Source: Nephromyces sp. MM_2019
Taxonomy: Eukaryota; Apicomplexa; Aconoidasida; Nephromycida
DNA: 57,776 nucleotides
Direction: 5' to 3'
Assembly: GCA_015657535.1 (NCBI GenBank)
Contig: JADHZB010000437.1
Coordinates: 1-57,776, forward strand
Shown here: piece after piece, positions 22,323-35,362 of the stretch
How the letters are laid out: every line of letters starts with the position of its first letter
Numbering within the stretch: position 1 is the first letter of the stretch
Program-made: the position numbers and the translations under genes
The notes under the pieces: model-generated
Told to the model about the DNA's origin: nothing
What the model saw: the letters and a program-made list of their open reading frames with translations, nothing else
Databases searched by the model: none

Positions 22323-25300
22323 TTAATACTTTGATTGTTTGAGCCCTAACCCTTTAGGCATTTTCCCACCTAATTCGATTTCTTGATGTTTGTAATAATG
22401 TGGTGCGGCCTCAATTAGCCATTGTGGTTTAATTTCCGACACATTTCTCATATATTCTTTTGTTGTTAATACTAATTCAGTATAGATAACAATTTTAGCC
22501 TGCTGGCCAAATAATGATGATTGTGGATGTATATCCACTGTATGTGGATTTTTAATTGTTATGTATGATCCGTTTTTATTCATTCTAGCACCTTGAGTGA
22601 AAAAGCCAGAGGTAACTGACTTTCTAATATTTTCACCATCATTTGGATTGCTACTTAGCTCCACTTCAACTCGATCTAATAGGGCAACAATTTGATCATA
22701 GATATCTTTGGCACGTTTCATAGAACGATATTGTACAAAATTCTCGTAACACCAATTAATGGAATAACCCATACTTTCCCATTGTGTATATACATTCAAT
22801 AATGTTAAGTGATCGCCTCCATTTCTGAAGAAATTCTTCCTTGCATTGTCTGCGTGTAGCGCTTTGTCCTTTGGACGATAAAATATTGAATTTCCAACAC
22901 CAAGCATTGAGCAAATTGCTATACACTCTTCTACACACTTGTACTTGTCTGCTTGTAGGATCATTTTGGAATACATAGGGTCCATTGGAAATTCTGCCAT
23001 TCTCCTACCAAGTTTTGTCAATTGACCTTTGTCATTTAGTGCGCCTAGGGCATACAAAAGCTCCAATGCTTTGATTAAGGTCTCAGGCGGTGGTGGGTCC
23101 ATAAAATCAAAGTTTATTAGATCATCTATCCCAATGGACTTTAGTGATAAAACTACATTCCCCAAGTTAGTCCTTTGAATTTCTGGAACATTTGCATCAT
23201 CCATCTCTTTATTGAATGAAAACTTTGTATAAAGCCTAAAACAGTGACCCGGTTTAACCCTTCCAGCTCTCCCTGCTCTTTGATTAGCAGATGCTTTCGA
23301 ACAAGGCACAATAACGAGCGATTCCATACCTTAAAATAAGAAAGGAGATATAATCATGATAAAAGGAAGTCTAGATTATCTCGTACATAAATCAATTATT
23401 GAAAGATTAGTTCAGAATGGCGATTTAGTTGTTTTCTTTAGGCTATAGTATATATATCCGAATATTTTGAGTAAGAAATTATAAGTCTTACATATATGCA
23501 CATGTAAGTAGTACAAACGTTATAAACTATTAAACAAAGAAGCAACACCAATATAGATAATAAATTGAAGTGGCTATTTTCTTACCAGTTTTTGGGTTGA
23601 ATGTGTTTTGTTTACAAAATCCAGGATCAATTACGTAGACAATGTTAGCTATAGTAATTGATGTTTCAGCAATATTTGTTGCCAGTACAACCTTTCGAGC
23701 ACCTTCTGGTGTAGGTTCGAATATTTTTGATTGTAGTTCACTCGGCAGGCTAGAGTAGATGGGAAGGACAATTAATTCACCAAATTCAGTCCCTTTGCCT
23801 CGTATTCTGATTGAGAGGGGATATATGTAAAGCCTTTATATAAACATATTGATAAAATAATTTATGATAATTCAACCAAAAAGATAGCAAAATTTGTGAG
23901 TTATGTTTTTTATTAAACTATATAAAGCTAAAGCTATTCGAGACTCAAATGGTAGTATAAATAAGATAAGCTATTAACTAGGCAAAGCTATGAAAAGAGT
24001 TAAGTGAGTTTATAAATAAATAAATAATGTAAAAATAAATGGCTATGTTATCGAGAGGGTTCATAGTGCATCTGTAAGTTTGTGTCGTGTAAATTCTTTA
24101 TAATTCAGAAAGATAATTTATGTTATGGTCCTACATTGAGATATTTCTAGCATGTAGAGAATTGATTTTTTAGTAATTAAAGGATAATAAAATTAATAGA
24201 ATAAGGTTAGAAATGCATCAATGTTGGTTTCAAAGACTAAATTGAACGAGTAGTACTGTAAGCCTTAAATGAAACAGATTAAATAGGAGGGAAGTCTAGA
24301 ATATATTGTTTGGCTAAAATACCTTCTTTCAAGTTCTTCTTGTGATTCTTCAATTTCTTGTTGTCCAGGGAAAAAAACCAAGATGTCACCTAAAGGTTGT
24401 GTCAGATGAATTTGTAAAATTGTAACCACACTTGCTTCAATAAAGTTAGCCTCAGGAGATTTGGTGTAATAAATTTGAACTGGGAAACGCCTTCCGGGGA
24501 TTTTGAATATTGGGGCATTGTCAAAGTAAGCACTGAATTTTTCTGCTTCCAATGTAGCAGAAGATATAATTAATTTGAAGTCATCTTTGTAACGAGAAAG
24601 ATCTTTAACAAGGCCAAAAAGAATATCTGTATGTAAGGTTCTTTCGTGTGCTTCATCAATCAATACTACAGAGTAACTTGAAAGATCAGGTTCAGACAAG
24701 AACTCACGTAGCAGCATACCATCTGTCATGTACTTAACTACAGTTTTTTCGGAGGTACAATCTTCAAAACGTATAGAATAACCAACTTCTCTTCCTAGTT
24801 TTACTCCCATTTCTTCAGCTACACGTGATGCTACAGACATCGCAGCTACTCGTCTAGGTTGAGTGCATCCAATTTTACCAACTTTATGGTAGCCAACCTC
24901 ATATAAATATTGTGGTATTTGTGTTGTTTTCCCTGACCCAGTTTCACCAACAACTACTAAAACTGGATACTGATGTATAGCTTTTAGTAAAGATTCCCTG
25001 TATAAGTAAACAGGTAGTTGCATACGCTCTTGTTGTAAGCTTAATTTCTTGAGTTTGGCACTGTTTTTTAATTGGACCATTTTATCATAGCCTACTAGGT
25101 TCTTAGATTCATCAGATCCACCATGAATCTCATGAGCGATAAAATCGATCTTGGAACCATGTTCATCCAAAAGATACGTGTTTTGTTTGCTTTCTTTCTC
25201 ATGGAGGCCTTTGATTTTCTGTTTTTTAGACCCAAAATGAGCAATAGCTGATGAAGTTTGAGTTTTCTCCCATATCATTTGGTCAGAGGTAGGCATAGCA

Positions 25301-26166
25301 GATTTTGGGTCCTCGAATTTTTGGGTCATAACTGCTACTCTAGCTTGTGTGTCTTGATCATAGTCATCTGGCATGACATAGTGATCAAGGTCACTTTTGC
25401 GAGTACGTTCTTGAATTGCACTTTTAGCAATTTCGTAGGTCTGTTTTTCTATTTCAAATGTCTTTATTTCAGATGCTGATAGGTCAGCATCTTTTAAGAG
25501 CCAAGCTTTATCTTCAATAAATTTACCAGTCAATTCTAAATGTTCAACCTCTCGTTTTCTCAAATAATCCCTTCTAGATTGGTCCCTTAATTTATCCATA
25601 TATAAATCTACATCCTTTAATCTTTCATTACGAGGTTTCTTGGCAGCAAGAGTAAGTTCTATGGGTGAAGTAATGTCTATCTGTTCATGTGAGTTAGGTT
25701 TATCTTGTTGAGTTTCTGAGTTCATTGTTTTTCGTTTGCGATCATCACGCTCTCGTATCCTAAGATTAAGGGCATCCCTCGCTTTTATATCTAGCTGCCT
25801 TAAGTCATCATTAGACAAAGCTGATGTAATATTTTCGGTATGAGTTAATGTTGTTGATGATATTTCTGGATTAACTTCATCCAGGAAAGCTTCAGGGGCC
25901 CGATTAGAGTCAATATTAAGTCCAGAGGTAAATTCACTGAGTGACTCGGTTGACTCGTATTCAGTTATAGATGTGTTTATGTAGTCATATAGCTCTCTTG
26001 CTAAAGGTGTTATGGTGTTGTCCAAACCTTTGTCTCTTAGTTTTTTCTCAAGTTCTTGGGTGGATGCTGACGTTCTAGTGTAATGGAGAAGCATATCAAC
26101 TAATGTGGGATTAGAGAATCCCAGAGAATCATGTAGCTTGGAAGTCAACCAACGTTCAACCGCCAT
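22323..26166 (-). CDS. PRP2: Pre-mRNA splicing ATP-dependent RNA helicase PRP2 (DHX16-type, DEAH-box)
   Basis: DEAH helicase that remodels the activated spliceosome just before the first splicing step. Three exons join in frame: 24323-26166, 23586-23806 and 22323-23329, 1,023 residues (human DHX16 is about 1,040). Visible motifs are GETGSGKTT near residue 407, TQPRRVAA, the DEAH box in [44 protein letters not shown], and QRAGRAGR near residue 704. These are followed by the winged-helix, ratchet and OB-fold region common to spliceosomal DEAH proteins. The N-terminus ([21 protein letters not shown]) matches the start of DHX16 rather than PRP16, PRP22 or PRP43, which fixes the subfamily. An in-frame ATG six codons upstream (26184) is possible; I prefer 26166 because the family conservation begins there. 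Confidence 0.95.
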
Positions 26167-26184
26167 AGTGAAGGAAGTTAGCAA

Positions 26185-27237
26185 ATTCCAATATGTAGGG
26201 GTTTACTCCTATATCAAAATGGTGTGAATAGGGTATAAGTATACGAAAATGATTGACTGTTACATTAACCATCAGGTCTACATACAGCTGTTTGTTAGGT
26301 ACTCAACAAAGGTGTTAGTATTATAACAATAAAAACCAGTGTTGCAATTACTTAAGTTCAAATGATACATTTTGTTCACAGTTCAATCTGTGCTAACTTA
26401 AGGAGCTAGAGGAGTAGATTTTTAAATTAAATTCACATTGGAGCATAATATTTGTTTGGTGCCTAACCTATCAAAAGTACCAGTAATACACGATGTGTAT
26501 CTTTTAATTGCTAACCAAGTTTTAATATGTCCGGTTCTATACTTATCTTCATAATTAATTATTACTAGTTTGAAATTATCTAAGTGTCTATTCTATGGCT
26601 GTAGCGTTTATACCATAGTTATACTATAACATAATTATGCTAATTGATATTTAAATCTACTTATAGAGCTATAGTTTATATGTAATAAAATTAGACTCTT
26701 ATACCTATAATTCCATAGCTGACGATCAATTCACCCAATATAAACAAAGTATCATCGCATATCCTAAAATTACTTAAATTTTAAATGGACTTTAGAAGCT
26801 TTCAGTAAATTAAATCATTCAATTTATTGTATTTTTAATCAGAGTAAGCATCAAAATTGCTTTTCGTTAATCAAAAATCCTAATACAAATGTTAAATTTC
26901 TTAATTTTGCTCCCGAATTGTATCAAATAAAATTAGAATATAAAGATCTATAGTTAGCTTTCTTCTGGAAGGTTCATTGGGTAAATTTCATAAATAATAG
27001 TGTCGTTGATTGACAAGTTAGAAATTGATTGCGCAAAGGATCTATAATCCTTTTCAATCTATAGGATTTATGGTTTTAGAGTTAGGAGAAAATTATAATG
27101 TTCCATTGATAAACTCTATACAAAATTATGAATTTGGAATATTTAAAACCTTAAACTTCAAATCATAATTGAAAAAAACTTATAATGAAATGCAAGAAAT
27201 AGGGTGAAAATGCTTTAGTTTTCTTAATAGTTGAGTC
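26185..27237. other. Intergenic region between P2 and PRP2
   Basis: About 1 kb of AT-rich DNA between the PRP2 start and the P2 stop, both on the minus strand. It should contain the PRP2 promoter and P2 3' UTR; nothing more specific is visible. Confidence 0.6.
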
Positions 27238-28160
27238 TTAACCAAAGATATCAAACATTCCACCAGATCCCATTGAATCAGTATCTGATTCAACGGGGTC
27301 TTCTTTTTGGGGCTCTGTACAAGTAAAAGGGTAAATATATACAATTGTTCTATTTATAAATTACTTTGTAAAAATTGATAAACTATTCCTATTATTACAG
27401 GTAAAATGGGTCTATAAAAGTGTTGTGAATATTCAAATAATTATATTTAAGTTCGACATAAATGGATTATCGGTACTGTAAGAAGATAATCTCTAACTTA
27501 ATAAACTTGATCACTTATATATGATGTAAACGTATTCAGTTATAAACATATTATGCTTAATAAATATTTCATAAGAATTATCAATTGAATTACCTTCAGC
27601 AGGGGCATCAACCTTATCTACTGGTGAGGCAGTAGGAGCAGCTACGGCAACGGATTGCATCATAGTCATACCAGTAGCCATCATCTGTGTTAAAAGTCAA
27701 AAAATTATTTTGCAGTTTATTGATAATGCATATAGTTCATTGAATGGCTTGTGTCTAATCTTATTCTAATAATATTTGATTATTAGTCTTACGCAAAAAT
27801 TAGAGGCAAAATTCTTTTGTAGGTAGCTTAAATGATAAAGTGGTATTGAAAGCTTAGCATTTTGAAAGAAAAAATATATGTGTATCAAAGCTTCCCATTC
27901 TTTGATGGGGAGAATCTTTTATTGTGTTATCTACTGAAGGATGCTACATATTTTAGGGGGTAGTAGTATTAAATTGTGTATTGACAGAAATGTACCTCTT
28001 CGGGGTCCTTTCCTTCACATGTCTTCATGAAATTAGTGAGTACGTCATCATCTACATTTGCTCCAACACTATTTAAGATGCTTTCAACATCAGACTTGGA
28101 AGGAGAACTGTTTCCAGATTTATAAGCCATAAGGAAGGCAGCAACGTATTTCATTGACAT
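27238..28160 (-). CDS. RPLP2: 60S acidic ribosomal protein P2
   Basis: Stalk protein of the large ribosomal subunit; P1/P2 dimers recruit elongation factors to the GTPase centre. Three exons join in frame: 27996-28160, 27594-27684 and 27238-27314, 110 residues, the normal family length. The N-terminal dimerisation domain begins MKYVAAFLMAYKSGN and continues KSDVESILNSVGANVDDD, a clear P2 (not P1) pattern. The hinge is rich in Met, Val and Ala (MMATGMTMMQSVAVAAP). The acidic tail is divergent: it keeps ESDTDSMG and then ends GGMFDIFG instead of the usual GFGLFD. Start could be Met1 or Met3. Confidence 0.95.
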
Positions 28161-29998
28161 TTCGAATAAAGTGTAGCAAAGAAAAAAAATTACTTATTAA
28201 TAGAATCAAACTGTTAAAAAAAAATTAATGTGATCTGGTATGGAGGAAGTTGCGTAAAAAAGATAATCTAATGGGTATAAGAAGTAAAGAAGAAAATTCA
28301 AAACAATGATTAAAGATTTATTTTGTTTTTATTCGAGAGTAATTTGGGTTTGGAATATGATAGCATGAAAGAAGAAAGAATTATAAATCAAAAGCATAAA
28401 AACAAATGAAGAAATGGGGGTTTTAGTAGCCAAGATATGATCTCAAGCCTGTTTAGTAAGCGTTAAAAAACAATCAAATTAACCTAATATTTTCTATTTA
28501 TAGTACTAGCTACCAGTAGTTGTGTGCTACCAACTTGTGAGACAGCTTACTGCTTATTTTCTAGTTTCGCAATGCCATTAAATGTTACTCATTTCAACCT
28601 GAACTTAGTGTGGATCTAAAGCTCAATCTATAACGTCAATAATCTTTGCTTAGCTCAAATGCCAAATACTTATTGTACGTTTCACTTACTTTGCTTGATT
28701 AAGTTAGCTTACTAAATAAACACAGCTTACTTTGTGTAGCTAGCTAGCTTTACATAGTTTATTTTCAACTGTTTACTTCACATGGCTTATATTGCATAGT
28801 CTATCACACATAGCTTACTCTCTTTACATGCCTTGCTCCAAATAGTCAACATTTTTGCTTAACTTTCATAATTTGATTCATATAGTTAAATTATTCCAAA
28901 TAGTCTTTCTACTTCACATATTTGTTTTAAAATTACTTAGTAACTTTTGCATAGTTTATTTAATGTACAGAGCTAAATAGTATAGAGAAATAAGAGAGCT
29001 TTTATGTCAATAACTAGCTGAGTTGGTGTGTGTAAACTAATCCTTAGGCTGTGGTTTTGAGCAAAAGTCTTGGGAAGCAATAAATTGCTATTTTTAGATT
29101 AGCCATAAGCTTTTTCAAAATATTTTAAATTTCTCCATTTTAAAAAATAAATAAATGCCACAGTTTTGAATATATAACTTCAAATCAATACACATCAAGT
29201 ATTCAGCCGGTTCATATGCTTAGCCTATTCATTATAAGTTTAGCTGATTGTTAATGTAATATTGGATATTTAAAAACCTTTTAAAAAATTTATGAGAAAC
29301 TGCTTAATCAGAAGCAAGTGAAATTTCAATGAAATCTCATAAATTTTAACCCACAACCCAATCTTTTAAAATGGGTGTGTCGGTGTTATTTGAAAGTCGA
29401 AAATATACCTATCAAACTTTATATTTTGATTACCTTTTTTTTTAATGTACTCATCAAGCCTACATATCTCCGAACTTACTAAGTTAGAATAATGATTTAC
29501 TTACCAAGCTACAATAATGATATGCATACCAATTATGAATGCTTAAGCTACTTAAGTTTAGATTAAAGCTGTTTACTAAATTAAGATTAAATACTTATTA
29601 ACTTAAATGATGTTCAGTCATCCTCAAGATTTAAAACCAACAACTTCCTTGATTAAATATATGATCACAAGCGTTTATCACTTGTTGAGCGTGAACATAT
29701 TGATAAAAGCACTAACTAGTATACTTCTCTTTAATTTATGTGATTGTTTATTTCGCTCTTGTTGACTAGAGTTGAAATTTTAATTCTAACAATACGATAA
29801 AGCTACAATCACATTAAACATAGATGATACTAATAAGATAAATTCGGTGTTGATTATTGAGAATTATCTTTTACAATTTATAACACGAATTTGATTATTT
29901 TATCTAGTTAAAACATGTAAGTTTCATCATTTTATTCCGGCTTGCCAGAAACCTAAGCTCTAAATCAATATAATACCTTTGAAACAAGATTCTATCTA
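28161..29998. other. Divergent intergenic region between P2 and DDX51
   Basis: Holds the promoters of two divergent genes. Between 28540 and 28960 there is a loose, degenerate recurrence of AGCTTACTTT-like words (for example 28545, 28710, 28727 and 28810). No gene is supported. Confidence 0.5.
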
Positions 29999-32887
29999 AT
30001 GGATGAGCACAAAAAGCCTGATTGGACAGGCCGCTACTTAAAAATTCCCAGACTGGATGATGATTCCACCTTGCATAAGGGTTCACTGGACTTCCTACAT
30101 AAAAGGATTATCCATAACCTTAAGGAGTTAAATATCCACTTCTTATTCCCTATTCAAAAAGCTGTTATACCATTTTTGATACACCCAAGTGAAGATACAC
30201 TCTCACCTTATGCCAGTGATGTATGTGTATCGGCAGAAACAGGCCAAGGTAAAACATTTTGCTATGTTTTACCCATAGTTCATAATCTTATGGGCCGGGT
30301 CATACAAACTACACGATGTATAACTTTGATACCCACACGTGAGCTTGCATTGCAAGTTTTCAATTGCTTTGAATTGTTTGCAAAACCTGTTACCTCTGCC
30401 ATTGACATTGACGATAAGACCGAGTTGAAGGTAAAGCTAAATTCGTTTTATCTATATGTTGATCCGGCCATTATTGACTATATTAACATAAATAATTAAT
30501 TGAATCTCCTATTAATTTATATCATTCAATCTTGATAAAAAAAAGACTTCTTTATAGCGGGAATATTTAAAATAGGCGATTTCAATCCGAAACACGTTTC
30601 ACATTACACTATATTTAAACTTAATTTCAGGTTGGATGTCTAATAGGCCAATCTTCTTTTGCAGAGGAGCGCAACATTTTATACACATCTCCAGATATAA
30701 TTGTATGTACACCCGGGAGGTTAATAGAACACTACAATTATAAGGATAAGACCTCTGGAAGAGGTTAGTTAGCTTTTCTTCACTATTTCTTTTGGTTGCT
30801 AGAAATAATAAGAGCTTCCCAAAAATGTCATCCATTTATTTATTGACTTTTTAAGACCATATCGAGCTCATTGATTAGATTACAAACTCAATCCAGACAA
30901 AATTTCATTTGCACATGCTTATTTTTTACAGGGATTAGTTTTTCAGACTTGAAATGGATTGTAATTGATGAAGCTGACAGTTTATTGTCACAGGTGAAAC
31001 CTTTTTCATACTTTTGCTTAATCATTAATCAGTCGATTATTCACTTTGTTTTGTTTGCTGCCATAGCCATTCGAAGATTGGTATGAGATTTTTAATGGAT
31101 TAAAAAATTCAAATAAATTACATTTCACTCAATGGCATACACAGCCTGCCATTCGGCCTAGGCCTATACAAAAGATATGTGAGTCTCTAAATGATATGAA
31201 CAAAATAATTTTAGTTTTAGCACTTGTTTTATACAGTATTATCTGCAACTATGACTAAGGATCCACAAAAATTAGCAAAATTGCGACTCAATAAGCCTAT
31301 ATTCTTTTTAACAGCTTCCAAAGGTACACAAGATATAACCATTACAGTTTTTGTTGAAAATATTTTTATATGACTTTTCTTTCATCAAATTATCATCTTT
31401 AATGAGCATTTTTTACTCTCTTATATTTGTAATAATGGAATTTTGTTAAAACTTAGGTACTTACGCCACACCTAAAAATCTTTCTCACTTGTACACTCTG
31501 ACCAAAGACTCGGATAAACCATTGATACTGATGCTGATATTAAACCAATTATTGCTCTTAAATGGTGAAAATTAATTATAAAATAAGTTTAATCATTAAA
31601 GTTCATCTTATGTTTATACTATTTAGAGCAGTCAATCGAAGCTGATAGACCTCAAAATATACAGAAATTACTTATCTTTTGCCAATCCAAGGAAAATACT
31701 CATAGATTAACAAGACTTCTTCAGCTCTATTTTCTTTCAGAAACGTATGCATATTACTTTACCCATTGATTCACCCAATAATTTAATTTTTAATCCAATT
31801 TACACCTTAGTTCTTCAAAAAATTGCCAAAAGGACCTAGATACAGGTATGATTGTTCCCTATGCTTTATTTTTAATAACTCATATAAATATATAATTTTT
31901 GAGTAGATGACATTTCAACTAAAAGTCCCACAATTTATGAATTTTCGGCAAAATATTCTCAAAATTATCGCAACCAACTTATAAACCAATACAGGTAACC
32001 TTTAAATTTTTTAGCTAATAATATCACCCACCCACATATTTTTATTTTAAAAACAGATCTAGCTATATTAATGCTTTGATTTGCTCTGATGTAGCTGCCA
32101 GAGGATTGGACATCTCTGATGTGGACATGGTCATCAATTATGATGTTCCACATAAACTAAAGACTTATATTCATCGTTCTGGAAGGACTGCTAGGTTACA
32201 AACACCTATAAATTGAACTTATTCTGAATGATAGCTCATTATAAGTATTTTATACTCCAATGCACTTTAACATACCCTTTAAATTTATATAGATTTAACC
32301 AAATTATTCTTCGATATATTTACCCGTTTATTTAAGACCTATCGTATAAAGTCTCAATGTTGATTAATGTTTATATGACCATTATATCTAAATTCTTTTA
32401 ACCACTAAATAAAACAACTAAATTTTGATTAATTAAATAAGATGTTGCAATTGAGTCTATCTACCAACTTTTTATAGAGCTGGTCGTTCAGGGTATTCAC
32501 TTACTCTTTTAAAAAGCAATCAAATCAGATTCTTTGTATCCAACTTACATAAAGGTGGAATACAAAAAGAAAGTTTGAAAGAATGGAACCATCATAATCT
32601 TCGATCAAGTCCATCGAACATCGAGTGAGTCACATTCTTAGCTTTTTCTAAAGTATTCTGAAAATACATGTTTTAAATTTCAGCTACCAAAAACTTTTAA
32701 AAATGCTAGAGATATGCCTGCAAAAGGAAAAATCAGGTTAATTTTATCAATCTTATGACTATCTGAATTGCTTAGATAATTGATATTTTTTTATTAACTC
32801 ATAGGCTACATGCTCGAATATGAACCATTGGACTACGATAAATTAAAAGCAATAGAAGCAGATTTTGATTCATTTATAAGTTATTAG
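29999..32887 (+). CDS. DBP6: DEAD-box RNA helicase, DDX51/DBP6 type
   Basis: Nucleolar helicase needed for early 60S ribosomal subunit assembly. Thirteen exons join without a stop: 29999-30430, 30631-30763, 30932-30993, 31067-31178, 31237-31323, 31457-31564, 31627-31744, 31811-31845, 31907-31994, 32057-32194, 32478-32624, 32684-32736 and 32805-32887, 531 residues. Motifs in order are [13 protein letters not shown] (Q-motif region), [50 protein letters not shown] and [15 protein letters not shown]. The DDX51 subfamily is indicated by the early FPIQ...VIPFL segment with DVCVSAETG, and by [11 protein letters not shown] before the DVAARG motif. The N-terminal extension is shorter than in animal DDX51. 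Exon 8 is only 35 nt. The introns are 61-283 nt and AT-rich. Confidence 0.92.
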
Positions 32888-33199
32888 AAATTACTGTAAC
32901 TATAATTATTTATGAAAATTTAAATTAAATCACCTAATCCTCAATCTACCCCAAACATACTCCTAAATTATACTAGACTAGTTAATTAGAACTTTTGAGC
33001 TCTTAGATATAACTATAATCCTGATTTTTTTAAACTGAATAATTGATTTCCGTACTATATATTAGTATTGATTTGTATAAATTTCTTATAATTGAGCTTT
33101 ATCATGATTACTCTAAGCTCGTTAATTAATATCGGAGGATTCAATTCTATTTCACAATACTTTACACGTAAACCTTAGATTTAATTTTTATGAGCAAAC
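32888..33199. other. Short intergenic region
   Basis: About 310 bp between DDX51 and the next same-strand gene; AT-rich, no recognisable feature. It must serve as the 3' end of one and the promoter of the other. Confidence 0.6.
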
Positions 33200-35362
33200 A
33201 TGGAGGATTCGCCTTTCCTAGCACCATGTTCTTATCATGCCTTAGAACTATGTGGGAACGAATATAGGCATAAGAATCCTCTAGAATTGGATTCTGATAG
33301 CTGCTTTGAAAATTTTTCTTTTTCAACAAATAGTAAAAATGACTTAGAAAAGCCCGAGTCAATAATAGATGATATTGATATTGAAAAGTTAGGTATAGAT
33401 TCTAATTCACTAAGGCTATCGAATTTAACCAGGTCAAGGCAAGTTTTACAATGTTATTATATACTTGACCCCTTGAATAAAGGTTATGTTGATTATGACG
33501 AAGCTATTCATTGGCTAATGAGAGAACGGTCAACCTATGAAGACTTAATCGAATTTTTATTTCAGATTTTGCAGGATATGGTACCTTTCACATCTACAAG
33601 GTAAGCCTTATTTGAAAAAAAAGCAATTAATAATTACGAATTTAGTAAGAAAATATCTCCTCTGGTGTAATAAGAGATCAATTAAGTTTTTACAGCTTGA
33701 GTCTTTTTACAATGATCATTAGAGTATATATTGTTAACTACTCTCTAGTTTTGATTTGTTGAGATAAGCTGCTGCTGCTTAATTTATAATCTAAGCTACT
33801 ATAAAGGGGTTACATTAGATTTTACTTGAACTTCTTTCAGGGGGGTAATTGAAAAGGATACATTCATCTCAGTTTTGTTAAAGTGGGTGAACGAGGATTA
33901 TTCGGGTTATGGTGTTTATAGTGCATTGAGAAATACACATAACCCTGTAAATAAAGCTTTTAGATCATTTAACCCATCTATAAGCATATTATCTAAAGAT
34001 TTTTATAAGGGGAAAGAATATAAAGAAAGTCAGGATCAAAGTAAATTCCTAAACTTTCAATTGAAAGTTAGTTAGAACTCAATTTTGATTACATAATAAA
34101 ATTGCTAGTACATAACATAGCTTGAGTTTGAAGAAGTGCAAGGCTAAGTTCACTTAAGTTCTAGTAGAATTCCATAACAAAACTAGCTAGAATAAGGAAA
34201 ATGAAAAAATAGCATCAGTAGAATAAACATATCAGTCGAACCTGGCTTCAGTATATCTATAGTTTGATAGAGATTATTGAAAATGCAAGGTTAAGAATTA
34301 TTAAAATGTGAAAATACACTGTGAAATTATGCTTCAGAAAACACCGTCTATATCTCAATTAAAAACAAGAGAAGCAAGATTAAGGCATGCAAAGCTTCGA
34401 ACCGAAGAGAAGATTAAAAAGTTGAGAGAGGAGCTGGAGAGTGAAGAGATGAGTAAGGCCTTTTAATAATATGTGTAAAATTTGTGTTAAGTAATTGACA
34501 TGAAAAGTAAAATTAGTCTCATGTAAACTACAACTATAAATACAAAATTCAGGTAAATGCACCTTTGAGCCAAAGCTTGAATCAAAAATAAAATCTTCTA
34601 ACGTAAGAAAATGTTTATAATTCATTGATAAACTAAATCAAAACTTATTTACAAATATCTTTTTCAAGGTTTTGAAAAATAGCACAAAACAAGACAGTTT
34701 TGACCCAACAGAGCTATCAAAGATTAAACTTCCTGAAGAGCAGAAAAAGAATGGAGACGGTAATTTGTGAAGATATATGAACTAGATCTTTATATATACA
34801 TTAAATTTACACAAGCGCATAACTCAAAAAAATTAACTAGTATTATTGATTGAGATAGTCTACAAAGTATTATAAACTAATTTATCCCTAACTTTTTTCA
34901 GATTACAAAATTATTGAAGTTTTCAAAGGAGATTGCAGCCCTAAACCAATCAAATTAGAGGAAATTCTCAGGCATAAACCAGTGCATCTCCATGCTGGGT
35001 TAAACATTGACCTTAATTTCGATTTGAAAAATGTAATTCGACACACTAGGAAAGCTGAAATCAAGTATGATAAAGAAAAGCTTTCAAGTCCATATACTAT
35101 AAACAAAGAAGAAGGATCTAAAATTGATGGCATAAATTATAATTTTGGTCATGAATTATACAATTCAAGAAAATCTAATAGCAGTTTCTCTAGGCCTTAT
35201 TATGACGAAGCTAACTCAAGTGATGAAAATTTTTATCATGGATACCAAACACTTTCGAATGAGCTTGAAATCGATCCTATCTACCTTCCAAGGTTTCCAA
35301 AGGATGTGGAAATTGAGAAGCGTCTAGACAAACTTGATGCTAGCAGTAAGGAATTAAGCTAG
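33200..35362 (+). CDS. Unrecognised protein with one EF-hand-like motif and a coiled coil
   Basis: Six exons join in frame: 33200-33600, 33841-34066, 34338-34452, 34553-34602, 34669-34759 and 34902-35362, 447 residues. I do not recognise the family. Residues about 85-100 (YYILDPLNKGYVDYDEAIHWL) match the EF-hand spacing, with Asp, Asn, Gly and Glu at loop positions expected for calcium binding. A second partner helix pair may follow (VIEKDTFISVLLKW), but it lacks the acidic loop. Exon 3 encodes a basic/acidic heptad stretch (REARLRHAKLRTEEKIKKLREEL), likely a coiled coil. The C-terminal part is charged and low in hydrophobics. No signal peptide or membrane segment. A structural or calcium-responsive cytoskeletal role is conceivable but unsupported. 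Confidence 0.7.

Noticed and set aside
25258..25479. Plus-strand open frame within PRP2
   Set aside because: Antisense shadow of the PRP2 first exon.
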